Origin: a bacterium
Lineage (GTDB): Bacteria; Patescibacteriota; UBA1384; CAJBMM01
Reading direction: 5' to 3'
DNA: 8,509 bases
Assembly (NCBI GenBank): GCA_027364665.1
Contig: DAHXOW010000047.1
Coordinates: 1 to 8,509, forward strand
Positions within the stretch are counted from its first letter, which is position 1. Every line of letters starts with the position of its first letter. The notes below the pieces were generated by a model. That model did not search any database. It saw nothing but the letters and a program-made list of their open reading frames with translations, and was not told the DNA's origin. Position numbers and translations under genes: made by a program. Below, in pieces: positions 1 to 5,940 of the stretch.

Positions 1-34
1 CAATTATATTGTTACCGCTAACGATATTTTATAG

Positions 35-2374
35 TTACTGATCTTTTAGGTATGATTCCACCGTTGTCACCAAATACTTTGGTTCTAGCTCGGCTTTAAT
101 ATTTATTTTGGCAATCTGTAGAATGTCATCACGATTAAGAGGCCTAAAAACAATCACGCTGTCAAACCTATTTAACAGTTCTGGACTAAAAATACTTGGC
201 AATACCTCGTTGATTAAAAATTCTTTGATGTCGTCATAGCTGTTGTTGTCAGCTACCTTCTGTTGAATTTCCACTGACCCAGCATTAGAAGTTGCAATAA
301 TTATGCTATTTTTAAAATCTACTAAATGACCAGCGCCATCCGTCAAATGCCCGTCATCAAAAACCTGAAGAAATAAATTGCGCACTTCTTTTGCGGACTT
401 TTCAAATTCATCGAGTAGCAATAGAGTAAATGGTTTTGTTCTAACCGGTTCAGTCAATAAACCAACTGTTCTATCGGTGCCCAATAAACGCTCAGTTGAA
501 TCCGCATTGCTATATTCGGACATATCTAAACGCACCATGTTTTTACTGTTTCCAAAATATGAGTCTGATAAGGCTTTAGCCAATTCCGTTTTACCAACCC
601 CGGTCGGACCGACAAAAAGAAAAGCACCAATCGGACGTTGCCTCTTTTCGGTTTCTGCTCTGGCCCTTTGCATCGCGCTTGCGACAGCGTCAACCGCTTC
701 ATTTTGCCCCACCACTCTAGTATGCAGTATCTCACTCAAATTCAATAAAATCTGTCCTTCGGATTGGCTTATATTTCCGATCGGAATACTCGTGTCTTTA
801 GATATAACTGCCTCGATATCTGCTTTTTCAACGATTGTTTTACCCGCAGCACTGGCTTCGGTAGCCGCTTGATCTAACACGTCAATTGCTTTCTCCGGCA
901 AAACTTTATCGTGAATATACTGGTCACTTAAATCAACTGCGCTTTCCATTGCTTTTAATGAGATTTCTATATGGTGCTGATACTCTAAATGGATCCCGAT
1001 TTCTTCCATAATCTTCATCGCATTGACCTTGTTTACCTCATCAACTCGCACAATATCAAAATAATCGTTAAACTCGGCTATGGGCTCAATAAGCTCCCTG
1101 TACTCTTTTTCGCTAGCAGCGCCAACTATCTGCATCCTTCCACGGTCTAAAATCGGCAATAATAATTCAGACGAGCTGACTCCACCGGAGACCTCTGACG
1201 CGAGATCAGACAAGTTTGGAATATAAATTATGCAATTTCCGGCTTTTTCCCCCTCTGAGACAGCCTGTTCAAAGGTTGCAGCAAAGCCATGCTGATCAGC
1301 GTGCATAGCGGCCAAATCTAATTGTATAAGACGTTTGTCTTTCATAGGTTCAGGAACATCTTGAGTAAACATTTTTAAAGCAATCCTATTAACAATAGAA
1401 GACTTGCCGACTCCCGGCTCGCCAATTAATAAAGCGCTGTTTTTTGTTGCCCGACTCAAAACTCCTACTAACGTCTCTATTTCTGATTTTCTCACGCTTA
1501 CAAACGGGGCAAGGCCGTATGACGCCGAGATAGTTAGATCATGGCCGTATTGATTAAGCACTGGCGTTGGCGCTGAGGTCCAAGCCTGATTGCGTTCACC
1601 GGTATGAATTCTGGCTTCTCGCAATTTCTGATAATCGCGCTTTATATGGTCTTGAGCCGATAACCAACTAATAACAACCGCAAATTTCTCCGGAACGATA
1701 TCAAGCTTGTTAAAATAACTAGAGATAGAAGACGATGATTCTAACATAGACAGGAAAATGTCTGCCACACCAAAAGAAAAATCCCCTCTCATCATGGCTC
1801 TTTCGGCACTTTTAATAAGCAACGTTCTCAAATCATCATCTAATTCCGGGGCATTGCTATTTAAGCCACTTTGCTTGTGATCAATGTTATTTGATAAATC
1901 GCTTAATAAAGACTGGCTACGAACCTCAAGACGATTAAGTAAATTCAAAAAATAAGAGCTAAGAGAAAACTCTAACAGTAAAAAATCAATGGTCAATTTC
2001 TGTCCTCTTTTAAAGGACTGGCGCAATCCTTCGACCAGGATAGATCTTGTACCTTGATCCAAGTAATGAAAAACATCATCTTTTGATGTACTGTCTAACC
2101 TTCTTTTGATTTCATCCAATAAGTAAATAGACGGCAACAATATCAGACAAAATAACCAAAACAACCTTGATCCGAATGAGCCATTCAACAACACATCACT
2201 AAACTGAGTAGTACGAATTAAATTAGACACAGAATAGAATAATATGTAGAGCAGCGCGATAAGAACTATTAACCATGCAACCAAACGACCGATCTGCCTT
2301 ATTAGTCTGTCAGACTTCCACTCCGCAAGGAATTGCTGTGTGCTTTGTTTAAAGCCAATGGACGGACGATTCAT
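35..2374 (-). CDS. Membrane-anchored, degenerate Clp-family double AAA+ ATPase
   Basis: This 779-aa protein resembles ClpA/ClpB/ClpC. Two hydrophobic segments (about residues 31-50 and 70-86) should anchor it in the membrane. Residues about 102-240 look like a divergent Clp_N double repeat. AAA-1 has Walker A GEPGVGKSS (318-326) and a pore-loop aromatic at F364, but the Walker B acids are P386-N387 and the paired arginine fingers are D437-Y438. There is no middle (M) domain. AAA-2 has Walker A GPTGVGKTE (589-597), Walker B LLLLDEFEK (D655, E656), sensor-1 N697 and arginine finger R736. It lacks the GYVG pore loop, a ClpP-docking LGF-type loop, and most of the C-terminal small domain including the GARPLRR sensor 2. 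The ATG overlaps the stop of the upstream gene (ATGA) and has a GAGGT Shine-Dalgarno at 2381-2385. Family membership is secure; unfoldase activity is doubtful, and a membrane scaffold or regulatory ATPase is an alternative. Confidence 0.88.
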   Translation of the reverse strand: MNRPSIGFKQSTQQFLAEWKSDRLIRQIGRLVAWLIVLIALLYILFYSVSNLIRTTQFSDVLLNGSFGSRLFWLFCLILLPSIYLLDEIKRRLDSTSKDDVFHYLDQGTRSILVEGLRQSFKRGQKLTIDFLLLEFSLSSYFLNLLNRLEVRSQSLLSDLSNNIDHKQSGLNSNAPELDDDLRTLLIKSAERAMMRGDFSFGVADIFLSMLESSSSISSYFNKLDIVPEKFAVVISWLSAQDHIKRDYQKLREARIHTGERNQAWTSAPTPVLNQYGHDLTISASYGLAPFVSVRKSEIETLVGVLSRATKNSALLIGEPGVGKSSIVNRIALKMFTQDVPEPMKDKRLIQLDLAAMHADQHGFAATFEQAVSEGEKAGNCIIYIPNLSDLASEVSGGVSSSELLLPILDRGRMQIVGAASEKEYRELIEPIAEFNDYFDIVRVDEVNKVNAMKIMEEIGIHLEYQHHIEISLKAMESAVDLSDQYIHDKVLPEKAIDVLDQAATEASAAGKTIVEKADIEAVISKDTSIPIGNISQSEGQILLNLSEILHTRVVGQNEAVDAVASAMQRARAETEKRQRPIGAFLFVGPTGVGKTELAKALSDSYFGNSKNMVRLDMSEYSNADSTERLLGTDRTVGLLTEPVRTKPFTLLLLDEFEKSAKEVRNLFLQVFDDGHLTDGAGHLVDFKNSIIIATSNAGSVEIQQKVADNNSYDDIKEFLINEVLPSIFSPELLNRFDSVIVFRPLNRDDILQIAKINIKAELEPKYLVTTVESYLKDQ

Positions 2375-2688
2375 TTTATGACCTCAAATATAAAAAAGAA
2401 GGGCAAAACATACCATAGCGATAATGTCACCGCCAAAAACAAGAAAACCATTGCTTCGCCAAACAAACCAATAATAATTCTAATCAAACGAATAAAAATA
2501 CCGATTAATCGTCCCTGCCAAGTCGGGTCCTGAAAAATTGCTTCTCCAAGATGATGAGACATCGCCTGAATGGCAAAAACATCACCGACCAATCCAATTA
2601 ACTCTAATCCGGCTCGCCAAATCCGCTTCGGGATAATTACACCCCACCAGCGGACGAATCCGCTTTCTCCAACTATCAGAGACAACAC
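2371..2688 (-). CDS. Small uncharacterised membrane protein, partner of the Clp-like ATPase
   Basis: This is a 105-aa protein of unknown function. It begins at GTG behind a purine-rich AGAGAGGGG stretch, and an in-frame stop lies just upstream at 2707-2709. The N-terminal half has a WW pair (residues 14-15) and basic helices around 20-30. The C-terminal half (about 60-104) is strongly hydrophobic, probably two membrane segments ending in LWYVLPFFFIF. Its pattern (a tryptophan-rich start, a GDVFAIQ stretch, a PTW turn, then arginine-dotted helices leading into membrane segments) reminds me of a small uncharacterised membrane family common in CPR genomes; that is recollection, not a search. Its TGA stop overlaps the ATG of the Clp-like gene, so the two are probably translated together and may form one membrane complex. 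Confidence 0.72.
   Translation of the reverse strand: MLSLIVGESGFVRWWGVIIPKRIWRAGLELIGLVGDVFAIQAMSHHLGEAIFQDPTWQGRLIGIFIRLIRIIIGLFGEAMVFLFLAVTLSLWYVLPFFFIFEVIK
2381..2385 (-). promoter_or_regulatory. Shine-Dalgarno of the Clp-like gene
   Basis: On the minus strand GAGGT lies 6 nt before the ATG at 2374, inside the end of the upstream small membrane protein gene. It supports the annotated start despite the ATGA overlap. Confidence 0.6.
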
Positions 2689-2855
2689 GCCCCTCTCTTC
2701 CCTAGATTAATTTAAGTATATGCAATAGTCTTACTTTTAGCCAGTCGACTGAGATTTGTTTTTTATTTGTTATCGACAAAACCGATAAATTTAATTGATT
2801 TGATTATTTTCTTAGAAGAGTATACGAGTAAAACACTTTTTTTCTAAAACGCAAT
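2689..2855. other. Intergenic region between tRNA-Glu and the small membrane protein gene
   Basis: No gene is visible in these 167 AT-rich bases. On the minus strand there are two TATACT hexamers, at 2819-2824 and 2715-2720, that could be -10 elements for the downstream pair of genes. A 6-bp inverted repeat, TTATCG/CGATAA with a 7-nt loop, sits at 2770-2788. The 3' side of the tRNA has only scattered T and A runs and no clear terminator hairpin. Confidence 0.5.
2715..2720 (-). promoter_or_regulatory. Candidate -10 box for the small membrane protein / Clp-like operon
   Basis: TATACT on the minus strand would start transcription about 20 nt before the GTG at 2688. The -35 region 17 bp upstream (TGGCTA) matches the consensus at only three of six positions. 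A second TATACT at 2819-2824 is an alternative that would give a leader of about 125 nt. Confidence 0.35.
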
Positions 2856-2930
2856 TGGTAGCCTCACGGGGAGTCGAACCCCGGTCGGCAGGATGAGAAC
2901 CTGCCATCCTAACCACTAGAAGATGAGGCC
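2856..2930 (-). tRNA. tRNA-Glu (anticodon CTC), CCA encoded
   Basis: The minus strand folds into a full 75-nt cloverleaf. The acceptor is GGCCTCA with TGAGGCT (first pair G-U), followed by discriminator A and an encoded CCA. The anticodon arm is GCAGG/CCTGC with loop TTCTCAT, so the anticodon is CTC, reading GAG. The T arm is CGGGG/CCCCG with loop TTCGACT. The D arm is TTCT/GGAT with a T-T mismatch at the outer pair. The variable loop is 4 nt. The gene starts 34 nt after the stop of the ABC-associated gene and probably has its own promoter. Confidence 0.95.
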
Positions 2931-2944
2931 GAAACCTATCTCGC

Positions 2945-2972
2945 ATAGTAGCATAAATAACTGGCTAGTCAT
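2945..2972 (-). promoter_or_regulatory. Candidate promoter of tRNA-Glu
   Basis: On the minus strand TACTAT (2945-2950) is preceded by TGC, making an extended -10. ATGACT (2967-2972), 16 bp upstream, is a four-of-six match to TTGACA and overlaps the end of the preceding coding sequence. The predicted transcription start is about 8 nt before the tRNA, a usual distance for a processed tRNA precursor. Confidence 0.45.
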
Positions 2973-3501
2973 AGAAGCGTAACGAGGAAATGATTTGTCG
3001 CAAAAAATCACGGCTTATCGCATACGAAACAATTCCAACATTTATACCACGGTCATTAAAAGTAGCCACAAGCCGACTCGGATTAATCGGCAATTTCGAT
3101 GCGTTTTGTGGTTGGCCAATCGTAACAGATACTTTGTTTCCGTTAATATTCAATGTCTGAGTACTGCCTATCGCAACAATCGGCAATGCTCTTGACAACT
3201 TATCAGTTTGGTAAATATATAAGCTTCCTTGCCCTGGTAGAGTTTCGGCTGGAAAAACCCAATCTAAAACCAGTAAATGGCTACCGCGTTGGTAATAGCT
3301 CTCTCCGTTTGAACTGGCAAATAAGGACCCATCGGGTAATTTGGTTGGTATCAATGCCTCATATGGCACGTGAGTGCGCTTAACAAAACGCTTTGCAGAT
3401 TGGTTCTGATACAGAACCATAACCACGATGGCCACACCTATTAGGCAAAGCGAGACAGTTATCAAGAGAATTTTAAAAAGTAAAGCTTTTCGCTGTCTCA
3501 T
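2965..3501 (-). CDS. Single-pass membrane protein with extracytoplasmic domain, third gene of the ABC operon
   Basis: This 178-aa protein is of unknown function. A basic start (MRQRK) is followed by one hydrophobic segment (about residues 8-31), predicting an N-in anchor with the remainder outside the cytoplasm. The only cysteine (C19) is preceded by VSL, which is not a good lipobox, so it is probably not a lipoprotein. The outer domain looks beta-rich (for example VLDWVFPAE, GSLYIYQTD, VSVTIGQ) and ends in a pattern resembling domains that fold like LolA/DUF4367 (GINVGIVSYAISRDFLRQIISSLR read as strands then a helix); this resemblance is weak. The ATG lies 29 nt inside the permease gene with little Shine-Dalgarno, so translation is probably coupled. 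An accessory or substrate-handling role for the exporter is inferred only from position. Confidence 0.75.
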   Translation of the reverse strand: MRQRKALLFKILLITVSLCLIGVAIVVMVLYQNQSAKRFVKRTHVPYEALIPTKLPDGSLFASSNGESYYQRGSHLLVLDWVFPAETLPGQGSLYIYQTDKLSRALPIVAIGSTQTLNINGNKVSVTIGQPQNASKLPINPSRLVATFNDRGINVGIVSYAISRDFLRQIISSLRFYD

Positions 3502-5098
3502 AAACTTTTTTTATCCAAATTAAGCCGATTACAACGATCAAGGCAAGAAATGAAATCAGATGAAACAACAATAAAGAAAGCCATCCGTAGTGACCGATTA
3601 GGGAAACATCCTGATAGGTAAACCAGGCGCCCAAACTAGCAACTATGAGACTCAAAACGATTGCCGCCAATCCGGGGCCAGAATTGCTCAGCATGTTCGG
3701 ATCCGACTCATGAAAATTTGGATAAGTCATCCCGATACCAAGCTGTAAAATACCGATCATAATCGAAATTAGAACAGCATACAGCAAAAAGGCTAATTTC
3801 ATTAATGTCACAAAGGGCAAAACAGCTGCTGATATTCCGCCCACTACAATACCTAGTAACAAAGCAAACAATAGTCCAACTATCCATTTAGCCCTAAGCA
3901 AACGACCAAGCGAAACAGGGCAAGACCACAATAACCAGCCCGACTGACCTTCAAAACTCATCATTGGAAAAATAAACCTCAAAAGGATCGTCGAGACAAC
4001 GTATCCCGCAACCACCAGCAATGCCCCAAAGAAAAAGTTGCCCCAATGCCCAGACATATCCGCGCGACTAACAACAAATAATACTAGCACATAAAACGTC
4101 AACAGTATCGCTACAAAAATAAGTTGGGAGCCTGTTCTCAGTTCGCGCCAAATTTGAATAGCCTCTTTTCTTTCCAAAATATATCGCTGATTCTCGAACC
4201 AATCTCTTGTTTTTTTGGATCGTACCGTTACCAAGCGTTGAAAAACGCTTTGCAGGCCAGGCCAATAATAATTGGTCGACGCTATTCGTAACGCATACCA
4301 AACAATAACAAAATAAATTACAAGCCAAACAAGCGCGAGAATCGCTTGATTTCCGCCAATCGTCCAATTTATAAGTTCCGATAAATAATAGCTGGGGAAA
4401 AAACGAGAAATCGGCCCCGCGAAGACACTGAGATTGGGCGCTATGCCGTTAATCGCTGCCTGACTAATTCGATTGACATTTGGAAGTACGGCCAAAGCCA
4501 TGGCAAATAACCAGATAAAGACGAAACAAGAAATGACTATTTTTTTTGCAACCGGGGGCAAGGTTCTAGTAAAAAAATTGCCAAAAATAACAATGACACT
4601 GCCCAGTGCCCCAGCAAGAAAGCAAAGAGCCACTAAACATAACAGGGTTATTAAATAATAAATAACTCCCCCCCCAACAACCATACCAAAAGATATAAGA
4701 GCCGGGGCACCCAGCGCGATTACTCCCCAACCAGAAATAATTATGGATTCCAAAACCTTTTCACTAATAATAGAATCAGCGGTCAACGGAAAAGAGAGAA
4801 AGAAAGGCAGATCTGGGGACTGGTAAGCAAGGCTTGCGGTTGTAATAGCGCTACCAAGAATAAATAACATGAATAATAAAGTTAACCCTATGTACAAAGC
4901 ATATATACCCAACTGTGAATTTGCACTGTTGTTTTTTAGAAAAACAAATGATAGGTATGAAAACCAACCGACAGCTAGCATAACGCCAAACATTAAGAGC
5001 ACAAATAAAGTTATGATAAACCTTTGGACGACAGAGGCCTGTTTCCAAAAAAATTTGCTCAAATGAAAACTGATTTTAAAAAAAGGATTAATTATCAT
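3473..5098 (-). CDS. ABC-2-type exporter permease (about 12 membrane segments)
   Basis: This 541-aa integral membrane protein is the membrane half of an ABC exporter. I count about 12 hydrophobic segments, roughly at residues 27-50, 65-90, 118-143, 146-174, 185-205, 250-272, 325-343, 354-377, 405-427, 432-455, 472-493 and 503-530, with a hydrophilic basic stretch at 285-320. Two cytoplasmic-loop-like motifs recur, PFFLSFPLTADSIISEK (98-114) and LLWSCPVSLGRLLRAK (389-404), so the protein is probably two fused ABC-2 halves. Size and layout fit the family Pfam calls putative ABC-2 exporters of about 540 aa (ABC_tran_2), by recollection. The start codon overlaps the ATPase stop (TAATG) with no Shine-Dalgarno, so it depends on coupled translation. 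The substrate cannot be told. A run of eight G on the coding strand lies at 4668-4675. Confidence 0.85.
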   Translation of the reverse strand: MIINPFFKISFHLSKFFWKQASVVQRFIITLFVLLMFGVMLAVGWFSYLSFVFLKNNSANSQLGIYALYIGLTLLFMLFILGSAITTASLAYQSPDLPFFLSFPLTADSIISEKVLESIIISGWGVIALGAPALISFGMVVGGGVIYYLITLLCLVALCFLAGALGSVIVIFGNFFTRTLPPVAKKIVISCFVFIWLFAMALAVLPNVNRISQAAINGIAPNLSVFAGPISRFFPSYYLSELINWTIGGNQAILALVWLVIYFVIVWYALRIASTNYYWPGLQSVFQRLVTVRSKKTRDWFENQRYILERKEAIQIWRELRTGSQLIFVAILLTFYVLVLFVVSRADMSGHWGNFFFGALLVVAGYVVSTILLRFIFPMMSFEGQSGWLLWSCPVSLGRLLRAKWIVGLLFALLLGIVVGGISAAVLPFVTLMKLAFLLYAVLISIMIGILQLGIGMTYPNFHESDPNMLSNSGPGLAAIVLSLIVASLGAWFTYQDVSLIGHYGWLSLLLFHLISFLALIVVIGLIWIKKVYETAKSFTF

Positions 5099-5829
5099 TA
5101 GGTCAATGCCAAAAACAACTCTTCTAAACTTCCCTGCGTAACATTGACCTGCCTTTTTAATTCAGCAAACGATCCACAAGCGACTAGGTTTCCTCGATTA
5201 ATTATTGCCAGCCGATCACAAATTTCCTGAGCTATTTCAAGCGTGTGCGTTGAGACAAAGACCGTCATTCCTTGTTGCCTTGATAATTTAACCAGCAGCT
5301 CCTTGATTGTTCTAATGCTTTGCGGATCGAGTCCGGACATTGGTTCATCAATAATTAAAATATCAGGCTTGTGCAATAAAGCGGCCACAAACATCAATTT
5401 TTGCCTGGTTCCCCTTGAATAGGTATAAAACGGTAAATCGATATCGTCTATGGTAGGGAATAAACCAAGATAGGTGTTAGCCATATGTCTAGTCTCGTGG
5501 TTGGACAAACCCCAAACTGAACCGACAAAAAACAGGAACTCTCGCCCCGTTAGATAACGGTAGACAAACGGATCGTCTGGGACGTATCCTATAATTCTTT
5601 TAACCGCCACAGGATCTATCGAGATATCTTTATCACCAACAACTATGCGACCATCATCAGGCTCAAGAATACCGGTAATCATGCGTATTGTCGTTGATTT
5701 ACCCGCTCCGTTCGGCCCCAGAAACCCGAATATTTCACCTCGTCGAACCGATAGATCCAAACGCTTAACAGCTTCGATGCGACCGAAGTTTTTGCTAACG
5801 CTCTGAAGCTCTATCGCATTATCACTCAA
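5098..5829 (-). CDS. ABC transporter ATP-binding protein, TTG start
   Basis: This is the ATPase subunit of the ABC exporter, 243 aa from the TTG at 5829. In this numbering Walker A is GPNGAGKST (38-46), the signature is the YSRGT variant of LSGGQ (YSRGTRQKL, 137-145), Walker B is ILIIDEP (157-163), the D-loop is SGLDP (165-169) and the H-loop is STHT (H195). The Q-loop glutamine is aspartate (GYVPDD), whereas related exporters often have Q or E. I chose TTG because a strong GGAGGGG lies 4 nt upstream and the domain begins at once (SDNAIELQSVSKNFG). A longer in-frame reading from ATG at 5892 adds 21 residues unlike the family and begins upstream of the likely transcription start. The ATPase probably powers the permease encoded directly behind it. 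Confidence 0.93.
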   Translation of the reverse strand: MSDNAIELQSVSKNFGRIEAVKRLDLSVRRGEIFGFLGPNGAGKSTTIRMITGILEPDDGRIVVGDKDISIDPVAVKRIIGYVPDDPFVYRYLTGREFLFFVGSVWGLSNHETRHMANTYLGLFPTIDDIDLPFYTYSRGTRQKLMFVAALLHKPDILIIDEPMSGLDPQSIRTIKELLVKLSRQQGMTVFVSTHTLEIAQEICDRLAIINRGNLVACGSFAELKRQVNVTQGSLEELFLALT

Positions 5830-5833
5830 AATA

Positions 5834-5840
5834 CCCCTCC
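5834..5840 (-). promoter_or_regulatory. Shine-Dalgarno that fixes the TTG start of the ABC ATPase
   Basis: GGAGGGG on the minus strand stands 4 nt before TTG at 5829, the best ribosome binding site in the window. It is inside the reading frame of the longer alternative, which argues against the ATG at 5892. Confidence 0.75.
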
Positions 5841-5882
5841 ACAAACCCAACTGACAATAACTCGTTCGTTTTTCTATCAATA

Positions 5883-5891
5883 ATTCTAACA
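5883..5891 (-). promoter_or_regulatory. Extended -10 promoter of the ABC operon
   Basis: The minus strand reads TGT then TAGAAT, an extended -10 element (TGn plus hexamer). Transcription would start near 5876, giving a leader of about 47 nt to the TTG. No good -35 hexamer is visible, as is common for extended -10 promoters. Confidence 0.5.
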
Positions 5892-5918
5892 TACCAGATA
5901 CTTTTTGCTATACTGGTA
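5892..5918. repeat. Inverted repeat TACCAG-N15-CTGGTA between divergent promoters
   Basis: Two perfect 6-bp arms (5892-5897 and 5913-5918) have centres 21 bp apart, two helical turns. The right arm overlaps the zwf -10 box and the left arm abuts the extended -10 of the ABC operon, so a dimeric regulator bound here would affect both. This is a candidate operator; arms this short can occur by chance. Confidence 0.4.
5906..5914 (+). promoter_or_regulatory. Extended -10 promoter of zwf
   Basis: TGC followed by TATACT is an extended -10 element. Transcription would start near 5921, about 20 nt before the ATG at 5941. The zwf -35 position (5886-5891) coincides with the ABC operon -10, so the two promoters probably cannot be occupied together. 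Confidence 0.6.
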
Positions 5919-5931
5919 CCTTGATAAGCCT

Positions 5932-5937
5932 GGAGGT
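5932..5937 (+). promoter_or_regulatory. Shine-Dalgarno of zwf
   Basis: GGAGGT lies 3 nt before ATG 5941 and decides this start over the in-frame ATG at 5905. Confidence 0.7.
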
Positions 5938-5940
5938 CAG

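Noticed and set aside
1..34. A frameshifted continuation of the Clp-like protein carrying its missing C-terminal small domain
   Set aside because: None of the three minus-strand frames after the stop reads as the expected GARPLRR-type sequence, although only 34 bases remain before the window edge.
378..872. 164-aa open frame on the plus strand
   Set aside because: It lies wholly opposite the second AAA+ module, which has clear Walker and sensor motifs. Its own translation is low-complexity and serine-rich, with no recognisable domain.
2770..2788. Inverted repeat TTATCG-N7-CGATAA as a transcription terminator
   Set aside because: The stem is only 6 bp and AT-rich, and no clean T run follows on either strand; it is too weak to call.
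4068..4367. 99-aa open frame on the minus strand inside the permease gene
   Set aside because: It is an alternative frame of the permease. The permease frame has continuous membrane segments and proper coupling to its neighbours.
5830..5892. Longer start for the ABC ATPase at the ATG at 5892
   Set aside because: The extra 21 residues do not match the family, contain the strong GGAGGGG of the TTG start, and begin upstream of the probable transcription start.
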